Counted from the first letter of the stretch, positions 7,777-17,650 are shown. The stretch is 64,000 bases of DNA from an uncultured Lachnospiraceae bacterium (GCA_900542015.1 UQLY01000004.1:62001-126000), one strand, 5' to 3'. Notes: a model not told the origin generated them from the sequence alone. Numbers and translations: made by a program.

Positions 7777-9594
7777 ATGCAGCAATATGATCAGAGCAAA
7801 ATCCGCAACTTTTGTATCGTGGCGCATATCGACCACGGCAAATCGACCCTTGCGGATCGGATTATAGAAAAGACGGGTCTGCTTACCAGCAGGGAAATGC
7901 AGGCGCAGATTCTGGATAATATGGACTTGGAGAGGGAAAGGGGCATTACGATCAAGGCGCAGACCGTCCGCATCATCTATCATGCAAAGGACGGAGAGGA
8001 ATATATTTTTAATCTGATCGATACGCCCGGTCATGTGGACTTTAATTATGAGGTCAGCCGCGCTCTTGCAGCATGCGACGGGGCTATTTTGGTCGTGGAC
8101 GCGGCGCAGGGCATTGAGGCGCAGACTCTTGCCAATGTGTATCTTGCTTTGGATCATGATCTGGATGTATTTCCCGTGATCAATAAAATTGATCTGCCCA
8201 GTGCGGAGCCGGAGCGGGTCAAGGATGAAATCGAAGACGTCATTGGCATTGAGGCGCAGGATGCGCCCCTGATTTCCGCAAAAAACGGTATCGGCATTGA
8301 AGAGGTGCTGGAGCAGATTGTAAAAAAAATCCCGGCGCCTACGGGAGATCCCGACGCGCCCCTTTCGGCGCTGATTTTTGATTCGGTATACGATTCTTAT
8401 AAGGGCGTTATTATTTTCTGCCGCCTGATGGAAGGACGGGTTAGGAAAGGTACCAAAATTAAAATGATGGCGACCGGCGCCACTGCGGAGGTGGTAGAGG
8501 TCGGATATTTCGGACCGGGGCAGTTCATTCCCTGTGAAGAGCTGGCGGCGGGCATGGTCGGCTATATTACCGCCTCCATCAAAAACGTGAAGGACACGGC
8601 GGTGGGCGATACGGTCACGGATGCGGACAATCCTTGCGCGGAACCGCTGCCGGGCTATAAAAAGGTCAATTCCATGGTTTACTGCGGAATGTATCCGGCG
8701 GACGGAGCCAAATATCCGGACCTGCGGGACGCGCTGGAAAAATTGCAGCTAAACGACGCCTCCCTCAATTATGAGCCGGAGACTTCCATTGCCCTTGGTT
8801 TTGGATTCCGCTGCGGCTTTCTGGGGCTTTTGCATCTGGAAATCATTCAGGAAAGACTGGAGCGGGAATACAATCTGGATCTGGTAACGACTGCGCCGGG
8901 CGTTATTTATAAGGTGCACAAGACAAACGGAGAAGTTATCGAGCTGACCAATCCCAGCAACCTGCCGGACCCTGCGGAGATCGAATATATGGAGGAACCC
9001 ATCGTTACGGCGGAAATCATGGTAACGACCGAGTTTATCGGCTCCATTATGGAGCTTTGCCAGGAACGGCGCGGCGTATACCTGGGCATGGAATATATGG
9101 AAGAGACCAGGGCTTTACTCAGGTATGAGCTGCCCCTTAATGAAATTATTTATGACTTTTTTGATGCTTTAAAGTCCCGTTCCCGGGGCTATGCGTCCTT
9201 TGACTATGAACTGAAGGGATATGAACAGTCCGAGCTGGTCAAACTGGATATCCTGATCAATAAAGAGGAAGTGGACGCCCTATCCTTTATTGTTCACAAA
9301 GACAGTGCTTACGAGCGGGGAAGAAAGATGTGCGAAAAATTAAAAGATGAAATTCCCCGCCATCTGTTTGAAATTCCCATTCAGGCGGCGGTGGGCGGCA
9401 AAGTTATCGCCAGAGAAACCGTCAAGGCGATGAGGAAGGACGTGCTTGCCAAATGCTACGGCGGCGATATTACCCGCAAAAAGAAGCTGTTGGAGAAGCA
9501 GAAGGAAGGAAAGAAGCGGATGCGACAGATCGGCAACGTGGAAATCCCTCAGTCCGCGTTTATGAGCGTCTTAAAGCTGGACGACCGGAAGTAA
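7777..9594 (+). CDS. lepA: Elongation factor 4 (ribosome back-translocase GTPase)
   Basis: 605 residues, standard length. GTP-binding translation factor acting on the ribosome. G1 AHIDHGKST (16-24), switch region RGITIKAQTV, G3 DTPGH (82-86), G4 NKID (136-139), followed by the domain II, EF-G-like III and V regions (LRDALEKLQLNDASL, FRCGFLGLLH) and the LepA-specific C-terminal domain ending with AKCYGGDITRKKKLLEKQKEGKKRMRQ features. CGGAGGA precedes the ATG. It is followed after 19 bp by hemW, the conserved partner. Confidence 0.98.
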   Translation: MQQYDQSKIRNFCIVAHIDHGKSTLADRIIEKTGLLTSREMQAQILDNMDLERERGITIKAQTVRIIYHAKDGEEYIFNLIDTPGHVDFNYEVSRALAACDGAILVVDAAQGIEAQTLANVYLALDHDLDVFPVINKIDLPSAEPERVKDEIEDVIGIEAQDAPLISAKNGIGIEEVLEQIVKKIPAPTGDPDAPLSALIFDSVYDSYKGVIIFCRLMEGRVRKGTKIKMMATGATAEVVEVGYFGPGQFIPCEELAAGMVGYITASIKNVKDTAVGDTVTDADNPCAEPLPGYKKVNSMVYCGMYPADGAKYPDLRDALEKLQLNDASLNYEPETSIALGFGFRCGFLGLLHLEIIQERLEREYNLDLVTTAPGVIYKVHKTNGEVIELTNPSNLPDPAEIEYMEEPIVTAEIMVTTEFIGSIMELCQERRGVYLGMEYMEETRALLRYELPLNEIIYDFFDALKSRSRGYASFDYELKGYEQSELVKLDILINKEEVDALSFIVHKDSAYERGRKMCEKLKDEIPRHLFEIPIQAAVGGKVIARETVKAMRKDVLAKCYGGDITRKKKLLEKQKEGKKRMRQIGNVEIPQSAFMSVLKLDDRK

Positions 9595-9613
9595 AGCAGA
9601 AGGCGGCGGTAAG

Positions 9614-10798
9614 ATGGAACTGTATCTTCATATTCCTTTTTGTGTCAGGAAATGTAACTATTGTGATTTTTTATCCATGCCGGCGGACGATGAGACCATG
9701 GAACGCTACACCGGGGCGCTTTGCCGGGAAATCAGGTATTATGCCGGGAATGCAGGCGGGAGCGGAAATGGGGACCGGGTGCCGGGAAATGCGGAAACCG
9801 TCTATTTCGGGGGAGGGACGCCCTCTGTGATAGGCGCGGACAGGCTGGTCGAAATCCTGCGTTGTATCAGGGAAAACTTTGCGCTCAGACCCGATGCGGA
9901 GATCACGGTTGAAATAAATCCTGCAACCATCGACCGGGACGGTTTGCAGAAATTGTACGAAAACGGCGTGAACCGGCTCAGTATCGGCTTGCAGTCGGCG
10001 GATAACCGGGAGCTGAAACTGCTTGGTCGGATTCACAATTATGAAGATTTTTTGCGTACTTTTGCGGCGGCAAGAGAAGTGGGTTTCAAAAACTTAAATG
10101 TAGATTTAATTTCTTCCCTGCCGGGACAGACAGTTGAGACCTATGTGACGAGCCTGGAAAAACTGATTGCACTGGGACCGGAGCATATTTCGGCGTACAG
10201 CCTGATAATAGAGGAGGGAACGCCCTTTTATGAAACCTATGGGGCGCATCCCGAACTGCTTCCCGACGAAGAGACGGACCGGGAAATGTATCATCTGACA
10301 AAGGAGAAGCTGCGGGAAGCCGGGTATGAGCGGTATGAAATTTCCAATTATGCAAAACCGGGATTCGAGTCAAAACATAACAGTGGTTATTGGAAACGCG
10401 TTCCCTATCTCGGACTGGGGCTTGGAGCATCTTCCTTTCTGAACCATGCCAGATGGCGGAATATCGGCGATTTGAAGGAATACTTGCAAATTTGGACAGA
10501 CAACGTCCCTGAAATCCTGTCCGGCTGCGCGGAATACGACGTTTTGTCCCTGCAGGATGAAATGGCGGAATATTTGTATCTGGGACTTAGAATGAGCGAA
10601 GGAATATCCGTCAGCGGATTTGAAGCGTGTTTCGGGCAGACGCTGGCTGACCGCTACGGCAGGCAGTTGGAAGAGCTGCGGCGGGACGGGCTGTTGGTCA
10701 CGGATTGGGAGAAAGACAGAGTGTTTTTGACGGATTTCGGAACGGACGTCAGTAATTATGTGTTTGGGAAGTTTCTGCCCGATATCGTTCAACATTGA
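9614..10798 (+). CDS. hemW: Radical SAM HemW (coproporphyrinogen oxidase-like, heme chaperone)
   Basis: 394 residues. Radical SAM protein with the iron-sulfur motif C10-x3-C14-x2-C17 (CVRKCNYC) and the next loop VYFGGGTPS, typical of HemN/HemW proteins. HemW lacks the N-terminal extension of true HemN and is regarded as a heme chaperone rather than an oxidase, so the older name hemN is avoided. Also seen: NRLSIGLQS and the DLISSLPGQT block, then a C-terminal HemN_C domain. The start has only a weak site (GGCGGTAAG). Co-transcribed with lepA. A promoter for the next operon overlaps its stop codon. Confidence 0.93.
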   Translation: MELYLHIPFCVRKCNYCDFLSMPADDETMERYTGALCREIRYYAGNAGGSGNGDRVPGNAETVYFGGGTPSVIGADRLVEILRCIRENFALRPDAEITVEINPATIDRDGLQKLYENGVNRLSIGLQSADNRELKLLGRIHNYEDFLRTFAAAREVGFKNLNVDLISSLPGQTVETYVTSLEKLIALGPEHISAYSLIIEEGTPFYETYGAHPELLPDEETDREMYHLTKEKLREAGYERYEISNYAKPGFESKHNSGYWKRVPYLGLGLGASSFLNHARWRNIGDLKEYLQIWTDNVPEILSGCAEYDVLSLQDEMAEYLYLGLRMSEGISVSGFEACFGQTLADRYGRQLEELRRDGLLVTDWEKDRVFLTDFGTDVSNYVFGKFLPDIVQH

Positions 10799-10823
10799 CA
10801 AAATTAGAGGGCTATACTAAAAT
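10795..10823 (+). promoter_or_regulatory. Sigma-A promoter of the surface-sugar operon
   Basis: TTGACA (10795-10800), 17 nt, TAAAAT (10818-10823). The -35 box overlaps the hemW stop codon. Downstream, three A-tracts recur about every 10 bp (10833-10855). Confidence 0.75.
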
Positions 10824-10894
10824 TATTTTGTGAAAAATTGTGAAAAAATTGAAAATTTGCAGCAAAAGGCGGAAATAAAAAATAAGACGGAGAA

Positions 10895-12022
10895 ATGGAG
10901 TTTCGGGGAATGAAAGATCAGGTCAGAGCTGAATTGGAACGGCGGATTACAGGGGAGATGCGCGAAGTCTTAAATCGGGATATTTATTTATGGGGAACAG
11001 GAAATACAGCGGAATTATACCGGGAGGGAATGCTTCGTCTGGCAAAAGAAGGCTTCAGGATCGCGGGATATTGCGACAACAATTCCGATAAATGGGAAAA
11101 GACCTTTGACGGTAAGCCTGTTATCAGTCCCGACACCTTAAAGGGGCTTGCAAACGTCTGCGTACTGATCTGTTCTCCGCAGAAACGTGTGGTGCAGGCG
11201 GTAGGAGCACAACTGTGTGAGATGGGAGTGGAATGGTTCCATATCGATGATTTTTTGTTCAAAACCCATAGGGATCAGGTGCTGGCGTGTTACGATCTGC
11301 TGGAGGATGCGGAATCCAAAAACGTATATGCAGAAGTAATCAGGGCGAGAATGGCGGGAGATGATCCGGATCTATCGCTGGTAAACGAAAGGCAATATTT
11401 TGCTCTTCACCCCTTTATGGGAAAGAATCCCAAAGAGGTCTTTGTAGATTGCGGCGCGTTTGTGGGTGATTCTATTGAAAAGTTTATCTGGGAAAGAGAT
11501 GGAGGATTTCAAAAGATCATGGCTTTCGAGCCTGATCCGGGAAATTTCAGCGCAATGGAATACCGGGTATCCCGGTTGAAAAAAGAATGGAACCTGAAAG
11601 ATGAGGCAATAGAAGCATATCCTTATGGCATCGGCGAAAAAAGCGTTACGGGCATTCTGGACAGGAATGCGGCAAATAACGGTCTGGGGTCAAAGCTAAA
11701 GGATATATCCGGCGCAGATTGCGGAAATGACGGCACGATATCCGAAGAGGCGTGTAAAATCGTCGCGCTGGATGATTTTATAAAAGAACCCGTTACCTTT
11801 ATAAAAGCGGATATCGAGAGCTATGAATATAAAATGCTCTTGGGGGCAAAGAAAACCATCCAGAAATATAAGCCTTTGCTGGCAATCTGTATTTACCATA
11901 ACGGCGTAGACATGTATTCGATCCCTCTTTTGCTTAAATCGATGGTTCCGGAATATAAAATGGCGGTAAGACACCATTCCGTGGAAACGGACGACACCGT
12001 TTTATATGCGTGGATTGAGTAG
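10895..12022 (+). CDS. FkbM-family methyltransferase
   Basis: 375 residues. Residues about 25-130 form a Rossmann-like N-terminal domain (IYLWGTGNTAELY ... GYCDNNSDKW) often found ahead of methyltransferases in surface-glycan loci. Residues about 175-375 are the SAM-dependent FkbM domain: VFVDCGAFVGDS (about 183-194) for SAM binding, the acidic MAFEPDPGN, and FIKADIESYEYKML. First gene of the operon behind a consensus promoter. FkbM enzymes O-methylate sugars or polyketides; here the likely target is a surface glycan residue. Two in-frame ATGs (10895 and 10910) are possible starts; both have a purine-rich site. Confidence 0.8.
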   Translation: MEFRGMKDQVRAELERRITGEMREVLNRDIYLWGTGNTAELYREGMLRLAKEGFRIAGYCDNNSDKWEKTFDGKPVISPDTLKGLANVCVLICSPQKRVVQAVGAQLCEMGVEWFHIDDFLFKTHRDQVLACYDLLEDAESKNVYAEVIRARMAGDDPDLSLVNERQYFALHPFMGKNPKEVFVDCGAFVGDSIEKFIWERDGGFQKIMAFEPDPGNFSAMEYRVSRLKKEWNLKDEAIEAYPYGIGEKSVTGILDRNAANNGLGSKLKDISGADCGNDGTISEEACKIVALDDFIKEPVTFIKADIESYEYKMLLGAKKTIQKYKPLLAICIYHNGVDMYSIPLLLKSMVPEYKMAVRHHSVETDDTVLYAWIE

Positions 12023-12043
12023 CGGGGAAACCAAGGTGATGAT

Positions 12044-13681
12044 ATGAATAAAAAAATCGAATTGCTGGACTGCACTTTGCGGGACGGTGCATATATAGTA
12101 GAATCCCGGTTTGGGACGCCGGCAATCAAGGGTATTATTAAAAAAATGCAGGACGCGAATGTGGATATTATCGAATGCGGATGGCTGAAAAACGGCGAAC
12201 ATGAAGAAGGCAGTACTTTTTATCATGTGCCGGAGGACCTGACCCGATATTTGTACGGGAAAAGTAAAAGGGCGACCTATGTGGCAATGATCGACTGGGA
12301 CCGTTATAATACGGATTTGCTGCCGCAATGCGACGGGAGAACCATCGATGCGATCCGGGTCGTGTTTCCTTATGAAAAATACAAAGAAGGAATAGCCGTA
12401 GGCGAAAAAATAAAGGAAAAGGGTTACCGGGTCTATTATCAGGCTGCAAATACGCTTGCTTACAGTGAGGAAGAGCTTATCCGGCTGGCACACGAGGTCA
12501 ATAAGGTCAAGCCTGAAAGCCTGTCTGTGGTCGATACTTTCGGCGCCATGTATAGCGATGATCTGGAAAGGATCGTTGCTGTTTTGGACAGGGAACTGGA
12601 TACGGATATTAAGCTGGGGTTTCACTCGCACAACAATCAGCAGTTATCCTTTGCGCTGTCGATACGCTTTGTGGAGTTACTGATGAAAAGCGAGAGAGCA
12701 ATGGTAGTCGACGCCAGCCTGTGCGGTATGGGCAGGGGTGCGGGCAATACGACGACGGAGTTAATTGCAGGTTATCTAAATCGCAAATACCAATGCAACT
12801 ATGACATGAATGTAATTATGGATGCAATTGATATGTATATGGAATATTTTCAGGAAAATTATTCCTGGGGTTATTCGATACCGTATTTTATTGCGGGAAC
12901 TTATTGCTGCCATGTAAATAATATTGCTTATCTGACCAGAAACCATAGAACTAACGCCCGGGATATGCGTAATATTATTGAATCGCTGCAGCCCGCAGAA
13001 CGTAAGAGATATGATTATGATCTGCTGGAGCAAAAATATAAAGAGAATCAGGACCGGATTGTAGACGACGAAGCGGCGATGGAGGAATTAAAACAGGATT
13101 TGGAAAACCGGCGGGTGCTTCTTTTGGCGCCGGGCAGATCTATTGAACTGGAAAAAGAAAAGATACAGGCGTTTATAGAAAAGGAACATCCGCTTGTTAT
13201 CGGGGTAAACGCTCTGCATCCGTCTTATACATATGATTATTTATTTGTGATCAATTCAGCCAGATATCAGTATGCCAAAGAAATTTATACGGAGCAGTTT
13301 GCAAAAACCAAAAAGATTTTGCTTTCCAATATTAAGACAAAGCCGGAGCCGGATGAACTGATAGTAAATTTTAACAGAGTGGTAAAATTCGGGTGGGAAC
13401 ATTTTGATAACGCAGTAATCAATTGCCTGAGACTTATGGATAAACTGCAAATCGGCGATATTGCTATCGCGGGTTTTGACGGATTTAAGCATAAATATAA
13501 CGAAAGCTACGCGGATGCGTCGCTGCCGACCCTGAATCCCGATGGAAAGTGGGACGAGCTGAACGAAGAAATTGCGGATATGTTTGAGTCGTTTTGTGCG
13601 ACGACAAAAACGACTATGAGGATACGGTTTGTAACAGACAGTATTTTTGATAAGAAACAGATTGCGGGAGCGGAAACATGA
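12044..13681 (+). CDS. HMGL-like aldolase with C-terminal MptE/DUF115-like domain
   Basis: 545 residues. The N-terminal TIM barrel (about 1-280) is a DRE-TIM metallolyase like DmpG 4-hydroxy-2-oxovalerate aldolase: LLDCTLRDG (7-15), VVDTFGAMY, and the metal-binding GFHSHNN, followed by ASLCGMGRGAGNT. These enzymes make or split 2-keto acids such as pyruvate adducts. The C-terminal part (about 345-545: RVLLLAPGRSI ... PLVIGVNALHP ... AIAGFDGFKH) resembles Rossmann domains of the DUF115/MptE type; that assignment is tentative. It ends overlapping rfbF by 4 bp. Next to a ThDP enzyme and dideoxysugar genes, it may supply or use a 2-keto acid for a branched sugar. Confidence 0.75.
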   Translation: MNKKIELLDCTLRDGAYIVESRFGTPAIKGIIKKMQDANVDIIECGWLKNGEHEEGSTFYHVPEDLTRYLYGKSKRATYVAMIDWDRYNTDLLPQCDGRTIDAIRVVFPYEKYKEGIAVGEKIKEKGYRVYYQAANTLAYSEEELIRLAHEVNKVKPESLSVVDTFGAMYSDDLERIVAVLDRELDTDIKLGFHSHNNQQLSFALSIRFVELLMKSERAMVVDASLCGMGRGAGNTTTELIAGYLNRKYQCNYDMNVIMDAIDMYMEYFQENYSWGYSIPYFIAGTYCCHVNNIAYLTRNHRTNARDMRNIIESLQPAERKRYDYDLLEQKYKENQDRIVDDEAAMEELKQDLENRRVLLLAPGRSIELEKEKIQAFIEKEHPLVIGVNALHPSYTYDYLFVINSARYQYAKEIYTEQFAKTKKILLSNIKTKPEPDELIVNFNRVVKFGWEHFDNAVINCLRLMDKLQIGDIAIAGFDGFKHKYNESYADASLPTLNPDGKWDELNEEIADMFESFCATTKTTMRIRFVTDSIFDKKQIAGAET

Positions 13682-14454
13682 AAGTAGTGATTTTAGCAGG
13701 CGGTTTCGGGACCAGGATCAGCGAGGAAAGCCATCTGAAGCCAAAGCCGATGATAGAGATCGGAGAAAAACCGATCTTATGGCATATTATGAAATTGTAT
13801 TCCTATTATGGATTTAATGAGTTTATCATTTGCTGCGGCTACAAACAGCATATGATAAAGGAATGGTTTGCGGATTATTATTTGTATAACTGCGATGTTA
13901 CCTTTGATTTTACCAGGGGCAATGAGATGACCGTTCACAATAATGAAGCGGAGCAATGGAAAGTAACCCTTGTGGATACGGGCTTAAGGACGATGACCGG
14001 CGGAAGGGTAAAACGGGTGCAGAAATACATCGGAAATGAACCTTTTATGCTGACCTACGGGGACGCGGTATCGGATATCAATATTAAGAAACTGTTGGAT
14101 TTTCATCGGTCCCACGGTAAAATAGCTACGATTACGGCTGTTACGCTGGGACAGAGGTTCGGAATATTGGATATTGACGTTAATCATACGATCCGGCAGT
14201 TTCGGGAAAAGGACGTCAGCGACGGCAGCCGCGTCAATGCGGGATTTATGGTTTTGGAACCTGAAATTTTCGACTATATCGAGGGGGACGATACCGTTTT
14301 TGAAAAGGAACCGCTTAATGAACTGGCGCAAAAGGGAGAACTGAAGGCATATATGTATAACGGTTTCTGGCAATGTATGGATACGAAAAGGGAAAAGAAT
14401 CGTCTGGAGGAATTGTGGAGCAGCGGCAGCGCGCCGTGGAAGGTATGGAAGTAA
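13678..14454 (+). CDS. rfbF: Glucose-1-phosphate cytidylyltransferase
   Basis: 258 residues, family length. Makes CDP-glucose from CTP and glucose 1-phosphate, the first step to CDP-6-deoxy and 3,6-dideoxyhexoses. Nucleotidyltransferase signature at the N-terminus: VVILAGGFGTRISEES (3-18) and KPKPMIEIGEKPILWHIM. The block LTYGDAVSDINI holds the metal-binding Asp. The start ATG overlaps the aldolase stop (ATGA), so the two are translationally coupled. Acts with rfbG and rfbH later in the operon. Confidence 0.95.
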   Translation: MKVVILAGGFGTRISEESHLKPKPMIEIGEKPILWHIMKLYSYYGFNEFIICCGYKQHMIKEWFADYYLYNCDVTFDFTRGNEMTVHNNEAEQWKVTLVDTGLRTMTGGRVKRVQKYIGNEPFMLTYGDAVSDINIKKLLDFHRSHGKIATITAVTLGQRFGILDIDVNHTIRQFREKDVSDGSRVNAGFMVLEPEIFDYIEGDDTVFEKEPLNELAQKGELKAYMYNGFWQCMDTKREKNRLEELWSSGSAPWKVWK

Positions 14455-14455
14455 A

Positions 14456-15805
14456 ATGAATGACAGATTTGAAGCTATGACGGAGCAGCAGGCGAGAGAA
14501 GAAATCCTGGAAATGGTTGCCGCCTACTGCGATACTTATCATAATCAGAAACAGGAATTTGAGCCGGGACAGAGAATCCCCTATGCGTCAAGAGTGTATG
14601 ACAGCAGGGAAATGACGAATTTGGTAGATTCCGCCTTGGAATTTTGGCTGACGGCGGGCAGATATACGGCAAAATTTGAGCGGGCGTTTGCAGATTATCT
14701 GGGAGTAAAATATTGTTCGTTGGTTAATTCCGGATCTTCGGCAAATCTTGCCGCTTTTATGGCGCTGACTTCGCCAATGTTGGAAGAAAGGCAGGTCCGT
14801 CCGGGAGATGAAATGATCACGGTGGCGGCAGGGTTTCCCACTACCGTTACTCCGGCGATCCAGTACGGCGTGATACCGGTATTTATTGATGTGACGATCC
14901 CGCAGTACAATCTGGACGTAACGCAACTGGAAAGGGCTTTGTCGCCTAAGACGAAAGTGGTAATGGCGGCGCATACGCTGGGCAATCCCTTTGACCTGGA
15001 GGAAGTGAAGCGTTTTTGCGACAGGCATCATTTGTGGCTGATCGAGGATAACTGTGATGCGCTGGGCAGCAAGTATAGAATAGACGGGAAGGAACAGTTT
15101 ACGGGGACAATCGGCGATATCGGTACTTCCAGCTTTTATCCGCCCCATCACATGACCATGGGAGAAGGCGGCGCGGTATATACCAATCAGCCGTTGCTGC
15201 ATAAATGTATCCGTTCTATGAGGGATTGGGGGCGGGACTGTGTTTGTGCATCGGGACAGGATAATTTGTGCGGACATCGTTTTGACGGTCAATACGGGCA
15301 ACTGCCGCAGGGATATGACCATAAATATGTCTATTCCCATTTCGGATATAATTTAAAAGCGACCGATATGCAGGCGGCGATCGGATGCGCCCAGTTGGAG
15401 AAGTTTCCCTCTTTTGCCAAGAGCAGGCGCGAACATTTTGACAGACTTTACCGGGCATTGGAACCCTTGGAGGATCGGTTGATTTTGCCCGTACCCTGTA
15501 AAAATTCCGATCCCAGTTGGTTCGGATTTCCCATTACCTGTAAGGCGGGAACCAGACGGGAGCGTGTGGTTTCTTATTTGGAGAACCATGGGATTCAGAC
15601 AAGAATGCTGTTCGCGGGTAATTTGACCAAACATCCCTGCTTTGATCAGATGAGGCGGGAAGGAAGAGGATACCGGATTGCTGCGGATCTGGTCAATACG
15701 GACCGTATTATGAACGACACCTTCTGGATAGGCGTATATCCGGGAATGACCGATGAAATGATCGATTATATGGCAAAGATGATTTTTGAGGCGGTAGAGG
15801 CTTAA
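14456..15805 (+). CDS. rfbH: CDP-4-keto-6-deoxyglucose 3-dehydratase (E1, RfbH/DdhC)
   Basis: 449 residues. PMP-dependent, [2Fe-2S] enzyme of the aminotransferase fold that removes the C3 hydroxyl in 3,6-dideoxyhexose synthesis. Diagnostic features: the normal PLP lysine is replaced by His in FYPPHHMTMGEGG (H231), as in known E1 enzymes, and the iron-sulfur cysteines are present as C262-x-C264-x7-C272 with C200 in EDNCDALG. It starts 1 bp after rfbF. The family needs a ferredoxin-type reductase (E3, DdhD); none is encoded in this window. Confidence 0.95.
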   Translation: MNDRFEAMTEQQAREEILEMVAAYCDTYHNQKQEFEPGQRIPYASRVYDSREMTNLVDSALEFWLTAGRYTAKFERAFADYLGVKYCSLVNSGSSANLAAFMALTSPMLEERQVRPGDEMITVAAGFPTTVTPAIQYGVIPVFIDVTIPQYNLDVTQLERALSPKTKVVMAAHTLGNPFDLEEVKRFCDRHHLWLIEDNCDALGSKYRIDGKEQFTGTIGDIGTSSFYPPHHMTMGEGGAVYTNQPLLHKCIRSMRDWGRDCVCASGQDNLCGHRFDGQYGQLPQGYDHKYVYSHFGYNLKATDMQAAIGCAQLEKFPSFAKSRREHFDRLYRALEPLEDRLILPVPCKNSDPSWFGFPITCKAGTRRERVVSYLENHGIQTRMLFAGNLTKHPCFDQMRREGRGYRIAADLVNTDRIMNDTFWIGVYPGMTDEMIDYMAKMIFEAVEA

Positions 15806-15834
15806 CTTTTTATAGTATGGGAGAGGAAGATCGG

Positions 15835-17631
15835 ATGATCAAGGTATCGGATTATGTTATTCAAAGACTGGAGCAATTAAATGTGGGGCATATGTTTATG
15901 CTGCCCGGGGGCGGAGCCATGCACTTAAATGATTCTCTGGGGAAAAGCAAAAAAATCCAGTACATATGCTGTCAGCATGAGCAGGCATGCGCCATCGCTG
16001 CGGAAGCATACGCCAGAGTCAACAATACGATGGGACTTCTTATGGTAACGACCGGTCCGGGCGGAACCAACGCATTGACGGGCGTTGCGGGCGCCTATTT
16101 GGAATCCACGCCGGTGTTTGTGGTATCCGGTCAGGTAAAACGTCTGGATATGATCAGAGATCAGGGACTGCGCCAGCAGGGTATGCAGGAACTGGATATC
16201 GTATCCGTTGTAAAGCCGATTACAAAGTATGCGGCGGTAGTGGACGAGCCGCAGATGATACGATATCATATGGACCGGGCGCTCTATGAAGCGACTCATG
16301 GCAGAAAAGGTCCGGTATGGCTGGATATCCCTTTAGACGTGCAGGCGAGCATGGTGGAAGAAAGCCTGATGCCGGGATTTTCTCCTGTGGAAGAAAAGAA
16401 AGCCGATCTGGACCGGATTGTATTGGACATCATCGACAGATTAAACGAATCGGAAAGACCGGTTCTGTTAGCCGGAAACGGTATCCGTCTGGCAGACGGT
16501 ATTCGTGAATTTGAAGAGCTGACACAAGTCCTTGGTATTCCCGTGCTGACCACATGGAACGGAATCGATCTGATAGAGGAGGACAATCCTCTTTATTTCG
16601 GCAGACCCGGCGGTCTTGGGCACAGATACGCCAATTTTATCCAGCAAAATTCGGATTTCTTTATGAGTATCGGGGCAAGGCTGAATCTGCTGCAGACCGG
16701 ATATAATTTTGACGGCTTTGCCAGAGCGGCTGTTAAGGTCATGGTCGATATTGACAAAGCGGAACTGCATAAGATCAATGTCAGACCGGATATTCCCGTA
16801 TGCGCCGATGCAAAAGACTTTATTGATGCGATGTTAAAACACCGAGACAGAATACAAATAAAACCGCGTAAAGAGTGGTTTGCCTATGGGAACAGGCTGA
16901 AACAAAAATATCCGATTGTCAAGCCGGAATACTGGCGGCAGGAAGATGCGGTCAATACCTATTGTCTGTTGGATACCATTTCCGAACAGTTGACAAAAGA
17001 GGATATTTATGTGTCCGGCAGCTCGGGAAGCTGTATCGATATTTCCATGCAGACCTTCCGGGTAAAAAAGGGGCAGAGAGTGTTTTGCACCAAAGGACTT
17101 GCGTCCATGGGATATGGGCTGCCTTCTGCAATCGGAGCCTGTCTTGCGGGAGGTTTAAGACGAACGGTGGGGGTCAACGGAGACGGCGGTTTTGTGATGA
17201 ATATTCAGGAATTGGAAACGCTTCGGAGGCTTAATCTGCCGGTTAAAATATTTGTATTGTCCAATCGGGGCTATGGCGCCATTAAGGCGACGCAGACCAA
17301 TGTATTTGAAAAGCATTTTGTAGCCTGCGATGAGGCTTCCAACCTGTCCATTCCGCCTATTGCCCGGATTGCAAAAGCATACGGATTAAAGACTTTTCAG
17401 ATTCGTTCCAACGGAGAATTAAAGGAGAAGGTATCGGAAGCGCTTGCATATGACGGACCGGTAATCTGCGAGGTATTTACGCCGATCGGGCTGACGGCGG
17501 CGCCCAAACAGGTTTCTTATAAAAGAAAGGACGGACAGATGGAATCAAAGCCTTTAGAGTACATGAATCCGCCCCTTGATGAAGCGGAGTTTGAGGAAAA
17601 TATGTTGATTCCGCTGTTTCAGGAGTCATAA
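15835..17631 (+). CDS. ThDP-dependent acetolactate-synthase-like enzyme (YerE-type candidate)
   Basis: 598 residues. All three ThDP-enzyme domains are present: the PYR domain with the cofactor-activating Glu in YICCQHEQACAIAAEA (about 50), a central domain, and the PP domain with the ThDP/Mg motif GDGGFVMNIQELETL. In a normal genome this could be acetolactate synthase (ilvB), but it is embedded with rfbF/rfbH/rfbG and has no ilvN partner. In Yersinia, YerE is an enzyme of this family that decarboxylates pyruvate and adds a two-carbon unit to C4 of CDP-3,6-dideoxy-4-ketoglucose. That role is inferred here. The ATG at 15835 behind GGGAGAGGA is preferred over that at 15817. Confidence 0.8.
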   Translation: MIKVSDYVIQRLEQLNVGHMFMLPGGGAMHLNDSLGKSKKIQYICCQHEQACAIAAEAYARVNNTMGLLMVTTGPGGTNALTGVAGAYLESTPVFVVSGQVKRLDMIRDQGLRQQGMQELDIVSVVKPITKYAAVVDEPQMIRYHMDRALYEATHGRKGPVWLDIPLDVQASMVEESLMPGFSPVEEKKADLDRIVLDIIDRLNESERPVLLAGNGIRLADGIREFEELTQVLGIPVLTTWNGIDLIEEDNPLYFGRPGGLGHRYANFIQQNSDFFMSIGARLNLLQTGYNFDGFARAAVKVMVDIDKAELHKINVRPDIPVCADAKDFIDAMLKHRDRIQIKPRKEWFAYGNRLKQKYPIVKPEYWRQEDAVNTYCLLDTISEQLTKEDIYVSGSSGSCIDISMQTFRVKKGQRVFCTKGLASMGYGLPSAIGACLAGGLRRTVGVNGDGGFVMNIQELETLRRLNLPVKIFVLSNRGYGAIKATQTNVFEKHFVACDEASNLSIPPIARIAKAYGLKTFQIRSNGELKEKVSEALAYDGPVICEVFTPIGLTAAPKQVSYKRKDGQMESKPLEYMNPPLDEAEFEENMLIPLFQES

Positions 17632-17650
17632 GGACAAAGAGGATGAGAGA

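Noticed and set aside
14588..15340. Antisense frame of 250 residues opposite rfbH
   Set aside because: No motif, no start signals; shadow of the conserved enzyme.
15835..17631. Plain acetolactate synthase (ilvB)
   Set aside because: Not excluded by fold, but no ilvN or ilvC is nearby and the gene is inside a CDP-dideoxysugar operon, so the metabolic name is not used.
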